The position numbers were made by a program, and so were the translations under genes. The notes beneath the pieces are model-generated. The model saw only the letters and a list, made by a program, of their open reading frames with translations, was not told where the DNA came from and searched no databases. Positions 8,945-17,881 of a stretch of DNA of 64,000 nucleotides are shown piece by piece (positions within the stretch are counted from its first letter, which is position 1; every line of letters starts with the position of its first letter). The stretch comes from Bog-105 sp965277855 (lineage in GTDB: Bacteria; Acidobacteriota; Terriglobia; Bryobacterales; Bryobacteraceae): positions 620,001 through 684,000 of the forward strand of contig OZ255847.1 of assembly GCA_965277855.1 (NCBI GenBank), given 5' to 3'.

Positions 8945-9770
8945 GCCGCGCCTCTTTCCAAGTCACGGGTTCTTTCTTTTTCTTGTCGTCTCGCATCAGA
9001 TAAAAAATCAATACAGCCAGCAGCACCACAGTCACCGCGCCCGCCAGCTTCAACACGTTGACAATCGCCAGCGAATACTTCCCCTGCGTCGCATCGTAGT
9101 GGAAACAAAACAGCAGCACGTAATCCACCGGAGTAGCAATCTTGTTTGCGGAGGCTGTTACCAGCGCCATGCGTAAATCGGCCGGTGCGTAATCAATTCC
9201 GTAAAAGTAACGCGACAGCTTACCATCCGGCGTCGCGACCATGATGCCGCCCGCATGAATGAACTGTTTCGTCGAGCTGTCGTATCGATACCCGAATCCA
9301 ACGGCTTTCGCCAACTTCGCAATCGACGCCTCGTCCCCGGTCAGAAAATGAAATCCGTCGTCGTAACCGCTCCGGCCGTTGAACTGCGCCTTGTACTTCT
9401 CTTTGGTCAATTGAGCTGCGCGCGGCGTATCGTTCGGATCGAAGCTCACCACCACCACGTTGTAATCTTTCCCCGGTTGGAGCGACACGCGGCGCAGGCT
9501 CGAGACTGTTTCGTGAAGACTCATTGGACACAAGCTCGGGCAGTTGAAATACACGAGCGAGATCACAACCGGTTTGTCCCCGAAGTACGTTCGCAGCGGA
9601 ACCAGCTGGTTGTTTTCGTCGTGGAACATCAGATCAATGGGCACGGGCGAGTTTAGCTTCTGCTCGATCGTGACGCCATTGGTAATTTTGGGGCGGGCAT
9701 ACTGCGCTGATAGCAGACTGGCCGATGCCAGCGTTGCCACCGCAGCAATGCTCATGCCCTTACTGCGCAT
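8934..9770 (-). CDS. SCO1/SenC-family copper chaperone with C-terminal membrane anchor
   Basis: A 278-residue periplasmic thioredoxin-fold protein that delivers copper to the CuA site of subunit II. The start at 9770 gives a signal sequence (MRSKGMSIAAVATLASASLLSA). The Cu-binding CxxxC is in FNCPSLCPMSLHE near 85, and the distal histidine in FIHAGGIMV near 180. A second hydrophobic segment near 245-265 (AGAVTVVLLAVLIFYLM) anchors the C-terminus, unlike SCO proteins anchored at the N-terminus. It lies between the unknown gene and subunit II with 11-base overlaps on both sides, which supports a role in assembling this oxidase. Confidence 0.93.
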   Translation of the reverse strand: MRSKGMSIAAVATLASASLLSAQYARPKITNGVTIEQKLNSPVPIDLMFHDENNQLVPLRTYFGDKPVVISLVYFNCPSLCPMSLHETVSSLRRVSLQPGKDYNVVVVSFDPNDTPRAAQLTKEKYKAQFNGRSGYDDGFHFLTGDEASIAKLAKAVGFGYRYDSSTKQFIHAGGIMVATPDGKLSRYFYGIDYAPADLRMALVTASANKIATPVDYVLLFCFHYDATQGKYSLAIVNVLKLAGAVTVVLLAVLIFYLMRDDKKKKEPVTWKEARHVG

Positions 9771-10311
9771 GTTTTTGTATTTCTCCTTGAATAGCCGGCG
9801 TGCGGTATTGCGGCGGCATGTCTGCCAGACTGCCCGCGAACGGACGTCCGCCGCCACCCGGTGTCGTCAACCCTGTTGGCGCGTTCGGTTCCACCTTTAA
9901 ACGCGAAACTACCACGCCCATCGCGTCGGTAATCGGGATATGAAAGTGGCCTTCCGCGTCTTTCCCGGAACTGTTCAACACTTCGTTCTCGTGCGCTCGC
10001 ATGGCGGGCAGGTCTTCCCAGGGCTGCACCTGCAATTGCGGCGCGGGAGGAACTATGCGCGCCGGCGACAGCGGACTTGGCAATTGCCCTTCCGGGTTCC
10101 TCTTCTGGATGTACTTTTGAATGCCGACGGTCATGATAAACACCACCACCAGCGTCAAACCGATTAGAACCAGCGAGCTGACTACCAGCCCTGCTTTAGC
10201 GTCGACTTGTTCGTAATTCGTGCCATCATGGCCTAAAACCGGTTCAGAATGCTTCTCGCCTTCCGAATGCACCAACTCGTTCGGCTTGGTGCCCTTCATC
10301 GATCCGCTCAC
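9760..10311 (-). CDS. one-TM protein of the Act-caa3 operon, unknown function
   Basis: A 183-residue protein I cannot name. The GTG at 10311 overlaps the actF stop as GTGA and has GAGGTG a few bases upstream; an ATG at 10299 is the alternative start. A charged N-terminus is followed by one TM helix (GLVVSSLVLIGLTLVVVFIM) and a Pro-rich segment. The C-terminal part has a motif EGHFHIPITDAMGVVV, which resembles the interface segments of small oxidase- or cytochrome-associated proteins, and the end is rich in Gly and Pro. Its fixed place between actF and SCO suggests a structural or assembly role in coupling the Act complex to the oxidase. Confidence 0.8.
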   Translation of the reverse strand: MSGSMKGTKPNELVHSEGEKHSEPVLGHDGTNYEQVDAKAGLVVSSLVLIGLTLVVVFIMTVGIQKYIQKRNPEGQLPSPLSPARIVPPAPQLQVQPWEDLPAMRAHENEVLNSSGKDAEGHFHIPITDAMGVVVSRLKVEPNAPTGLTTPGGGGRPFAGSLADMPPQYRTPAIQGEIQKHAQ

Positions 10312-11552
10312 GCCAGCACCTCTTCCGGAATCGGGGCGCTTACCCGTGGATCGCGCAACGGCAGCAGCGGCCTTCTTCTTAGCTGGCCCAGGAACACATA
10401 CAACCAAATTCCGCCCAGGCCGAAGAAGGCGGCGAAATCTGTCCAGTAAATCGCAAACCCGCGGCTGGTATGCGGCAGCAGGAAGCTAGTGCTCGCATTG
10501 CGGAACGTCGGTATTACGATCCAGAACACATCAACCGCCCGCGCCACTAACAGCCATACTGCGATCTTAATCAAGCGTTGTGGATCCCTCTTTCTTGCCT
10601 GCGAAAGCAACGCCAGGAAGGGAATCAGGAACATCGATAGGGCCGTCGTCAGGCACAGCCACTTCCAGCCGCCGCTTACCCGATCCAAATACCAGACCAA
10701 TTCCTGCGGTAGATTCGCCGGCCAGACAATGATCAGCTGCGACGCACTTAAATACGTCCAGAAAATGACGAACGCAAACATCATGTTCCCCAGGTCGTGT
10801 AACACTTTCGCATTGAGCCGGCCGCCGAAGCGGTCTTCTTTCGAGACCAGAATCATCGTGATCAATGTGAGGGCAAAAGTCTGCACCACATCGCCAATCA
10901 AAATCATTGCCCCATAGACAGTGGAAAAGAATTGCGCATCGGTCGACAATATCCAGTCGATGTAGGCGAAGGTCATCACCAAAACGAAGATCAATAAACC
11001 AGGCGAACTAAAGGCTCTCATTTTTTCGCGGATGCGTGGATCACCGGTCACATCCTGTCGATCCGACATGCGATTGATCCGCATGCCCCAGAAGAGAAGA
11101 ATCGCAAAATAAATAAACACTCGCGCTATGAAGAAGGGAATGTTCAGGTAAGGATGTTTGGACCGCAACACATCACTGCTCGCTACGATATCGGCATGAG
11201 TCCAGGGATACAAATATTTCAATCCGCAGAGCAGCACCACGACAAACAAAAAGATGAGCGGCAACGTCCGCATCTGGGCTTCGAGGAAGCGCCTCGCCGT
11301 CACTCCCCAGATGCCGCCGGCCACGTTGTTCAACAGTAAAATTCCCAGACTCCCAAAAGCAAACCCGCTCCAGTAAATAAACGCAAACAAATACGACTGA
11401 AAGAACTCAGCCCGGTTCGCAAAAAACCCAGCGACGCAGAGGAGCAGTCCCAAGCCGCCTACTACGCCCGATATACGTTCGATGCTGGCAGCTTTGGCGC
11501 CCAGCCTAATCTCCGGTACGGGGATATTCTCCGCGAGTGCATGACTGCTCAC
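10308..11552 (-). CDS. actF: alternative complex III subunit ActF (NrfD/PsrC-like)
   Basis: A 414-residue membrane protein with about ten TM helices and the NrfD/PsrC architecture of quinone-interacting subunits. The N-terminus (about 1-30) is cytoplasmic and the first TM is VVGGLGLLLCVAGFFA. Other markers are IYFAILLFWGMRINRMSDR near 155, FVIFWTYLSASQLIIVW near 265, and the tail LYVFLGQLRRRPLLPLRDPR, all typical of ActF. Known ACIII complexes pair ActF with ActC in the membrane. The gene overlaps actE by ATGA and precedes the one-TM gene with a GTGA overlap. Confidence 0.93.
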   Translation of the reverse strand: MSSHALAENIPVPEIRLGAKAASIERISGVVGGLGLLLCVAGFFANRAEFFQSYLFAFIYWSGFAFGSLGILLLNNVAGGIWGVTARRFLEAQMRTLPLIFLFVVVLLCGLKYLYPWTHADIVASSDVLRSKHPYLNIPFFIARVFIYFAILLFWGMRINRMSDRQDVTGDPRIREKMRAFSSPGLLIFVLVMTFAYIDWILSTDAQFFSTVYGAMILIGDVVQTFALTLITMILVSKEDRFGGRLNAKVLHDLGNMMFAFVIFWTYLSASQLIIVWPANLPQELVWYLDRVSGGWKWLCLTTALSMFLIPFLALLSQARKRDPQRLIKIAVWLLVARAVDVFWIVIPTFRNASTSFLLPHTSRGFAIYWTDFAAFFGLGGIWLYVFLGQLRRRPLLPLRDPRVSAPIPEEVLA

Positions 11553-12184
11553 TTCATTCCTCCGGCAGGTCCGCCGGCCGCCATGGCCTTAGCCACTGCG
11601 CGCGTCCCGCCTTTCTGATTGCTGTACTCTTGCGCCACTTCCGGCGGCGCGTTCTGGCTCAATTGCAGAGCTCGGATATAAGCCGCGATCCGCCACCGGT
11701 CATCCGGCGCTACACGCGAAGCATAGCTGTACATCGCCCCGTATCCGTTCGTCATCACATCGAAAAAATGTCCCACCGGTGCATTCACCAGGCGTGGGTC
11801 CAGATAGCTGGGCGGTTGCCGCAGTCCCCGGCTCACCACCATGCCATGCCCGTTCCCTAACCGGCCATGGCACGGCGTGCAATACGCATTAAAGCGTTGC
11901 TGACCGCGCTGCACGTCTGCTTTCGTGATTTGAATGGGAAAATAATCGATGTCTTTGCCGCCCGTCTTGCCCATGTACCGGGCTTCATCGATTCGCAGTT
12001 GTCCACGCGCCACTGTATCTGCAATGGTAGGCCGCTCTGAGCGCCCGTCTCCGAAGAAGTTGGTGGCGGCCAGTGGCTTGTAGCGTGGCTGATTATGCAT
12101 GTCCTGCCGGCAGGCTGTCGTACCGAGCAGCGCTCCAGCCAGTCCAAGCATCATCCACTTACGCCGGAACAATGGACACCTCAT
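11549..12184 (-). CDS. actE: alternative complex III monohaem cytochrome c ActE
   Basis: A 211-residue periplasmic, lipid-anchored cytochrome. The N-terminus at 12184 has a hydrophobic segment ending in LLGTTAC, a lipobox. The single haem site is AYCTPCHGRLGNG near 120, with a distal Met in the FDVMTNGYGAMYSYA region near 158. The chosen ATG at 12184 has a very strong GGAGG but with short spacing and overlaps actD by 26 bases; an ATG at 12154 is possible. ActE passes electrons from the ActA/ActB module toward the oxidase. Confidence 0.93.
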   Translation of the reverse strand: MRCPLFRRKWMMLGLAGALLGTTACRQDMHNQPRYKPLAATNFFGDGRSERPTIADTVARGQLRIDEARYMGKTGGKDIDYFPIQITKADVQRGQQRFNAYCTPCHGRLGNGHGMVVSRGLRQPPSYLDPRLVNAPVGHFFDVMTNGYGAMYSYASRVAPDDRWRIAAYIRALQLSQNAPPEVAQEYSNQKGGTRAVAKAMAAGGPAGGMK

Positions 12185-12710
12185 TTCCTCCCAAACCCTG
12201 CAGAAACTCCACTGTATCTTCGGCCCGGAACTTCGGGTCTGTCGACTCGATACAGAGAAAAAATTTATCGACAGACGCCCTCTCAAAAGCCGGCACATTG
12301 AAGACCGGATGATAGGGCCTTGGCAATCCATTCATGGCCAGCATACTCACCAGCGCCGTGAGCGCCGAGAAAAGAATCATGCACTCAAAGGTGATCGGGA
12401 TGTAGGATGGCCAGCTGTTCAGGGGGCGTCCGCCTACATTGTGCGCGTAGGCCACGACCGTAATCCACTCGAGTAAGCCGAACCCGAATATCGCGCCACA
12501 GATGCCTCCAATCAGTACACAAAACGCCACTTTGTTCCGTTTGAATCCGATGGCTTCCGCCAAGCCCTCCACCGGCAGCGGTGCATAAGCATCCATTTTC
12601 CGGAAGCCGGCTGCGTAAGCTCGCTTGCAGGCTCGTATCAACTCCTCCGGAGTATCGAATTCGGTCATCGCCCCGTAAACATCCGGCAGCGGATTGAGCG
12701 TATGACTCAT
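12159..12710 (-). CDS. actD: alternative complex III subunit ActD (DUF3341)
   Basis: A 183-residue membrane protein of the DUF3341 family. The N-terminal soluble segment (DVYGAMTEFDTPEELIRACK) is typical of ActD, followed by two TM helices near 60-85 and 100-125 (CMILFSALTALVSMLAMNGL). The C-terminal half is soluble with the conserved HPVFNVPAFERASVDKFF region. Its start overlaps the actC stop as ATGA. The role in the complex is structural; no cofactor is expected. Confidence 0.94.
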   Translation of the reverse strand: MSHTLNPLPDVYGAMTEFDTPEELIRACKRAYAAGFRKMDAYAPLPVEGLAEAIGFKRNKVAFCVLIGGICGAIFGFGLLEWITVVAYAHNVGGRPLNSWPSYIPITFECMILFSALTALVSMLAMNGLPRPYHPVFNVPAFERASVDKFFLCIESTDPKFRAEDTVEFLQGLGGNEVSIVPA

Positions 12711-14131
12711 ACCGCCTCCTCTATCTCGTGCCGCGCATGCGCCTCATGATGCACCACCTCGCGCACCTCGAATATGGAGATGGAGGGCAAAGCACGGACA
12801 AACAGGAAGATCAACAGCATGAAAAATCCCAACGTCCCGGCATACGTGCCCCAGTCCCATTTTGTCGGGATGTAAATGCCCCACGACGATGGCAGGAAAT
12901 CCCTATGCAGGCTTGTCACCACAATCTCAAACCGCTCCAGCCACATGCCGATATTCACCACGATCGCGATCAGCCAAACCAGGACGATGTTATGGCGCAC
13001 CTTCTTCGACCACAGGGCCTGCGGAATGATGATGTTGCAGAGAATCAGCAGGGCGTAGGAGAAAGCGTAGGGCCCGGTCACGCGGTTCCAATACATGAAG
13101 CTCTCGTACTTATCGCCGCTATACCAGGAAAAAAAAGCTTCCATCGAATAGCCGTACGCCACAATCAGACCCGTGCCGAGCATCAGCTTGGAAGCCGCAT
13201 CGATGTGGCGCAGCGTAATCAGGTCGCGCATATTGTACCACGCACGCAGCGGAATGATCAGCGTCAGCACCATCGCAAAGCCCGAGTAAATTGCGCCCGC
13301 CACAAAATAGGGCGGAAAAATCGTCGTATGCCAACCTGGGAGCACGCTGACCGCGAAGTCGAAGCTGACAATCGTGTGAACCGAAAGCACCAGCGGCGTC
13401 GCCAACCCGGCCAACAGTAGATAGGCCTTCTGATACCGATGCCAGTGGATCGCTGAACCGCGCCATCCCAAGGCTAAAGCCCCGTAAATGCGTTTCTGCC
13501 ACATGTGCGGCGAAGTGTCGCGCATGGTCGCCAGGTCGGGTACCAGCCCGATGTACCAGAACACCAGCGAGACAGTTCCGTATGTCGAGACCGCAAACAC
13601 ATCCCATTCGAGCGGACTGCGCGGCTGCGGCCACAACCACATCGAATTAGGATAGGGAAATAACCAGTACGCCAGCCAGGGCCGCCCCAAGTGCAGAATC
13701 GGGAACATACCCGCGCAAGCCACCGCAAACAGCGTCATGGCTTCTGAAAACCGGTTGATGGAAGTTCGCCAATCCTGCTTCAACAGGAACAGCACCGCCG
13801 AGATTAGCGTGCCCGCATGCCCTATGCCGATCCACCACACAAAGTTGATAATCGCGAAGCCCCACCCGATCGGAATGTTAACGCCCCAAATGCCGACGCC
13901 CTTTGTAAAGAGAACCCACAGGCAAAGCATCAGCAAATTAACGAAGCAAAAGGCAATGAACGCGCCCACCAGCCACTTCTTCGGCGCTTGCTTCCACGGC
14001 AGCGTCACTACCCCGGCAATGCTGTCGCTCACCGAGCCGTACGTATGCCCCGGGCTCAAAATGCGGTCGGCGCCCGGATCGGCTATCGTGACGTTATTGT
14101 CGAACCTTTGCTCAAACTCTGTTGTTTCCAC
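12707..14131 (-). CDS. actC: alternative complex III subunit ActC (NrfD-like quinol site)
   Basis: A 474-residue NrfD/PsrC-type membrane subunit with about ten TM helices. It has the family's typical segments GVNIPIGWGFAIINFVWWIG near 83, TLISAVLFLLKQDWRTSINR near 106, WFNPYPNS-like FPYPNSMWLWPQ near 155, and DFAVSVLPGWHTTIFPPYFV near 248. ActC is expected to hold the quinol oxidation site near the periplasmic ActB iron-sulfur chain. It overlaps actB by 20 bases and actD by 4. Confidence 0.95.
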   Translation of the reverse strand: METTEFEQRFDNNVTIADPGADRILSPGHTYGSVSDSIAGVVTLPWKQAPKKWLVGAFIAFCFVNLLMLCLWVLFTKGVGIWGVNIPIGWGFAIINFVWWIGIGHAGTLISAVLFLLKQDWRTSINRFSEAMTLFAVACAGMFPILHLGRPWLAYWLFPYPNSMWLWPQPRSPLEWDVFAVSTYGTVSLVFWYIGLVPDLATMRDTSPHMWQKRIYGALALGWRGSAIHWHRYQKAYLLLAGLATPLVLSVHTIVSFDFAVSVLPGWHTTIFPPYFVAGAIYSGFAMVLTLIIPLRAWYNMRDLITLRHIDAASKLMLGTGLIVAYGYSMEAFFSWYSGDKYESFMYWNRVTGPYAFSYALLILCNIIIPQALWSKKVRHNIVLVWLIAIVVNIGMWLERFEIVVTSLHRDFLPSSWGIYIPTKWDWGTYAGTLGFFMLLIFLFVRALPSISIFEVREVVHHEAHARHEIEEAV

Positions 14132-17100
14132 GCTGACCCCTTAGCGCCTCATTAGAATTTCGAACAAACCCGAGATACTGCGTTCTCGGACGGGTGTTCA
14201 AGTCGTCGAGCAGCCCATATTTCCGCTCGAGTGCCTGCGACTTCGCCACCTTACTATCCTTGTCATTCAAATTGCCAAACGTGATGGCCTGTGTTGGACA
14301 AACCTGCTGGCAGGCCGTGAGAATCTCACCATCCCGTACGTCGCGTCCCTCTTTATCTGCCGTAATCTTGGCTTCCTGAATGCGCTGCACACAATACGAA
14401 CACTTCTCCATCACACCGCGACTACGCACGGTGACGTCCGGATTACGCGCCCCATACAGGCTCTCCGTGTTCCAGTCCGAATACAGGTAAAAGTTAAAGC
14501 GCCGCACTTTGTACGGACAGTTATTGGAACAATATCGCGTGCCGACACAGCGGTTGTACACCATCTCGTTGATGCCTTCTTCGCTGTGCACGGTCGCCGC
14601 TACCGGGCAAACCAGTTCGCACGGGGCATTTTCGCAATGCATACAGGGAACAGGCTGGTTGTAAATTACAGGCTGATCCAGATCGCCGCTATAGTAGCGG
14701 TCCACCCGGATCCAGTGCATGTGACGCCCGCGCGCTACCTGGTCCTTGCCAACCACCGCAATATTATTTTCAGCCTGACACGCCACGATGCAGGAGCTGC
14801 AACCTGTGCAGACGTTCAGGTCGATCGTCATGCCCCACTTGTAGCCGTCGTAAGGCCACTTGACATCTTTGTAGAGGCTCTCGTCGTGCGGCAGCGGTCT
14901 TTCTTCGCGCGTTGGAAAATCCGGGTGCTCTTTGTACTCCGCCAGTTCAGCGGCCCGCACCGGATCGCGCCCCGCCATGGTCTGCGTTTCCTGCACATTC
15001 GCCAGCCGGTAGTGTTCGCCTGTTTTTTGCAGAGAGCCACTGGCCGCATACGGCGTCGCCGCATCCTGAATCGCGAAGGCGTTATAGCCGATCTTGTTTC
15101 CAACGCGCCCTGAGCCCTCGCGCCCGTACCCGAAATAGACCGTGACCGAGTCTTCCGCATGGCCGGGCAAAATCCAGGCTGGCCCGGTGACGCTCTTGCC
15201 GTTCACCGTAACGCGCAGCATGTCGCCAATCGTGACCTTGAGATTGCCGGCATTTTTGGGACTCAGCGAAACCACGTTGTCCCAAGTCATTTTGGTCTGC
15301 GGCTTCGGGCACTCCTGCAACCATCCGTTGTTGGAATACGTGCCATCGGCGATCGTGGGATCCGGCCGGAATACTACTTCGAGCCCGGTGACTTCCTGCT
15401 CGGTGAGAGCCGGTAGTGCGACTGTCTTGCCATTCACCGGACCGATCGCCGTACCCGCCATCACACCGTCGTGCAGCGTGGTCTGCCACATCCGGTCGAA
15501 GTCTCCGGCTTTAGCCTTGTCGTTCCAGTAGCCTTTTACTACTTCATGTGCGTTCGCATCCGGCTTGCCCAGCAGAATCGCCAGCAGTTCGACTCCGCTT
15601 TTGCCGCCATACAAAGGCTCAACCAGCGGCTGCTGAATCGTTACGGTGCCATCAAAAGCACGCGCATCGCCCCAGGTCTCTAGGTAATGGGCCGCCGGAA
15701 TGTGCCAGTGGCTCCAGCGCGATGTCTCGTCAAAGAACTGCCCGAGCCGCACCACCAGACGCGCTTTGCGCATGGACGCCAGGAAGTTCATCGAAGCGGG
15801 TGCGGTGTATACCGGATTCTGATCGAGAATGAGCAGCGTCTCTACCCGGCCGCCATTCAGATCGGCTGCGAGTTCATCCAGCGAGTGGGTGTTCTCTGCC
15901 TCGACGCCTTCGAGCACCTTCACCGTCTGCCCTACATTGCCCAGCGCTTCGTTCAGCGCGTAAGCCGCAAGATGAACACTCTCCGGCTGGAACTCGCCGG
16001 GAATCACCACGCACTTGCCCTTATTTGCCTGCAGGTCCTGCGCTACTGCGTTAAGCCAGCCCGGGGCTGCTCCATTGCCCGCCGGAGCTTCTACGCCGCA
16101 TGCTTTAGCCAACTGATAAGCAATATTTGGTACTGCGCTGCTCTTTACTTCAAAGCGATGATCCGCAATCGAGCCGCTCACTGAAGGCGCGGCTTCGATG
16201 GCATACAGGCGCGAAGGCATGCCGCCGTTGTCTACGTTCCGTCCCTTGGCAAATTGCCGGGCGTACATCATGGCCGCCGGGCCGCTGTTCAGGAAATCGC
16301 TTTCCAGGCTGACGATCACGGCCGCTTTCGACAAATCGTACGAAACAAATGCGCCCCGTCCGGAAATCTTTTTTGCCGCGCTTGCAATCGCTGGATTCAC
16401 CAGCGGATCGGAAACGTACCACTTCGCCGAGGGCAACTGATCCGCCAGATTTTTCATCTGGTTCAGAAAAGTAGGCGACGTCATGGGTCCGGTCAGAACC
16501 GCTAAACCCTCTCCTTTGCGTATCGCTAGAGCCTGCGCTTCGGTGCTGAAGCGCCCGGTGAAGTCGCCCCAGGTGCTCAGGCGTCCCTCATGCAGCACGG
16601 CTTCGGAACGGTCTGGATCATATAAGTTCAGAATCGAAGCTTGTTCAAAAATCGTGGTCGCGCCCAAGCTGGCCGGGTGGTCAGGATTGCCTTCTACCTT
16701 GGTGGGCCGGTTCAGATGGCTTTCAGCCAGCAGTCCGCGCGCATAGCCGCCCGTTGTCATGGCGGTCGCGTAGAACAGCGGCACGCCGGGGATCACGTTC
16801 TCAGGCTGCCGCACATAGGGCACGATCAATTCTTTCGGCTGTTTCGTACAGGCTGCCGCGCCAGCCATGGCCAGCGAAGCTGCCATGACCTTCAAAAGAT
16901 TGCGCCGGTCCACGCCCTGTGGAATCTGCCCGGACAGACCGGGAAATTCCTGTTCCACGTATTCTTGCAACTCGTCCGATTCGGCTGCTTCGTCCAAAGT
17001 CCGCCAGAATTTCGGACCGCGCCCCTCTGCCAGCTTCAGCCGCAGCGCTTCCAGGTTTGTTTCTTTTTGCTGCCGAAGTTTCTCCTGCTCGCCGGTCTTA

Positions 17101-17234
17101 AAGAGGGTCTCGAGCGATAGCAGACCGCTCGCCGCCGTTGAGTTGTGCGGATGCTCGTGTCCATGCTCATGCTCGTGGGCATGAGGGTGCGAGTGCGGGT
17201 GCTCGTGATTTAGATTTTGAGAAGAGTCTTTCAT
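14112..17234 (-). CDS. actB: alternative complex III subunit ActB, with His-rich N-terminus
   Basis: A 1040-residue fusion of a molybdopterin-oxidoreductase-like domain (about 130-760, no molybdenum expected in ActB) and a C-terminal four-cluster ferredoxin domain. The cysteines are in CTGCSSCIVAC, CMHCENAPCELVC, CVGTRYCSNNC and CSYCVQRI with CQQVCP. The Tat-like signal DRRNLLKVMAASLAMAGAAA lies far in at 109-128, matching the known extended Tat signal of this family. Residues 10-30 alternate His with other residues (11 His in 21), which I do not know as a family feature. It overlaps actA by ATGA. Confidence 0.96.
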   Translation of the reverse strand: MKDSSQNLNHEHPHSHPHAHEHEHGHEHPHNSTAASGLLSLETLFKTGEQEKLRQQKETNLEALRLKLAEGRGPKFWRTLDEAAESDELQEYVEQEFPGLSGQIPQGVDRRNLLKVMAASLAMAGAAACTKQPKELIVPYVRQPENVIPGVPLFYATAMTTGGYARGLLAESHLNRPTKVEGNPDHPASLGATTIFEQASILNLYDPDRSEAVLHEGRLSTWGDFTGRFSTEAQALAIRKGEGLAVLTGPMTSPTFLNQMKNLADQLPSAKWYVSDPLVNPAIASAAKKISGRGAFVSYDLSKAAVIVSLESDFLNSGPAAMMYARQFAKGRNVDNGGMPSRLYAIEAAPSVSGSIADHRFEVKSSAVPNIAYQLAKACGVEAPAGNGAAPGWLNAVAQDLQANKGKCVVIPGEFQPESVHLAAYALNEALGNVGQTVKVLEGVEAENTHSLDELAADLNGGRVETLLILDQNPVYTAPASMNFLASMRKARLVVRLGQFFDETSRWSHWHIPAAHYLETWGDARAFDGTVTIQQPLVEPLYGGKSGVELLAILLGKPDANAHEVVKGYWNDKAKAGDFDRMWQTTLHDGVMAGTAIGPVNGKTVALPALTEQEVTGLEVVFRPDPTIADGTYSNNGWLQECPKPQTKMTWDNVVSLSPKNAGNLKVTIGDMLRVTVNGKSVTGPAWILPGHAEDSVTVYFGYGREGSGRVGNKIGYNAFAIQDAATPYAASGSLQKTGEHYRLANVQETQTMAGRDPVRAAELAEYKEHPDFPTREERPLPHDESLYKDVKWPYDGYKWGMTIDLNVCTGCSSCIVACQAENNIAVVGKDQVARGRHMHWIRVDRYYSGDLDQPVIYNQPVPCMHCENAPCELVCPVAATVHSEEGINEMVYNRCVGTRYCSNNCPYKVRRFNFYLYSDWNTESLYGARNPDVTVRSRGVMEKCSYCVQRIQEAKITADKEGRDVRDGEILTACQQVCPTQAITFGNLNDKDSKVAKSQALERKYGLLDDLNTRPRTQYLGFVRNSNEALRGQRGNNRV

Positions 17235-17881
17235 CGGTGGCAGGTTACGCAGTCAACTAGTGACTTCACGTGATACTCCTTCACAAGCTGCTGCCCAACT
17301 TCGGCCTGATTCGTCGGATATTTATAGTCAATGTTGAACACTTCCGAACGCGGTCGGACGTATTTTGCCGGGTTGCGGTGGCATTCCAAACACCAGTTCA
17401 TATAGAGCGTGTTCACCTTGTACATCAAAGGCATTTGATTCACTTGCCCGTGACAAGTCGAACAACCTACGCCCTTATTCACGTGAATGCTGTGGTTGAA
17501 ATACACGTAGTCTGGCAGGTCATGTACGCGCGTCCAGGCGATCGAAGTGCCGTTAGCCCAACTGTCCCGGATCGGCTGCGTGATGTGCACGTTGTTCCAG
17601 ATCTGCGAGTGGCACGACATGCAGGTTTCGGTCGGCGGCAGCCCGGCGTAAGCCGATGTTTCTACGCTGGTATGGCAGTACCGGCAATCGATCCCGTCAT
17701 CCTTCACGTGGTGCTTGTGGCTGAACATGATCGGCTGCTCGGGCGCCTGACGCACCCCGGTCATCCACGGACCCCGGTCCATTATGTACGCGACTGCCAG
17801 CGTTGAGCCCGCGAGCAGAACTACGGCCGCGATGGACACTTTAGCGAGCGTATTCGCACTTGGTCTAAAAAGTTGTGCCAT
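17231..17881 (-). CDS. actA: alternative complex III pentahaem cytochrome c ActA
   Basis: A 216-residue periplasmic multihaem cytochrome and the first gene of the operon. The N-terminal segment VSIAAVVLLAGSTLAVAYIM is a signal anchor. Five CxxCH motifs are visible: CRYCH, CMSCH, CSTCH, CLECH and, at the very C-terminus, CVTCH. Further histidines (FSHKHHVK, FNHSIHVNK) provide distal ligands, as in the cytochrome c7-like family. It accepts electrons from ActB and hands them on through ActE. Confidence 0.96.
   Translation of the reverse strand: MAQLFRPSANTLAKVSIAAVVLLAGSTLAVAYIMDRGPWMTGVRQAPEQPIMFSHKHHVKDDGIDCRYCHTSVETSAYAGLPPTETCMSCHSQIWNNVHITQPIRDSWANGTSIAWTRVHDLPDYVYFNHSIHVNKGVGCSTCHGQVNQMPLMYKVNTLYMNWCLECHRNPAKYVRPRSEVFNIDYKYPTNQAEVGQQLVKEYHVKSLVDCVTCHR

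Noticed and set aside
12728..13420. 230-residue plus-strand open frame over actC
   Set aside because: Antisense shadow of a conserved membrane protein; rich in His, Arg and Gln with no hydrophobic segments or motif.
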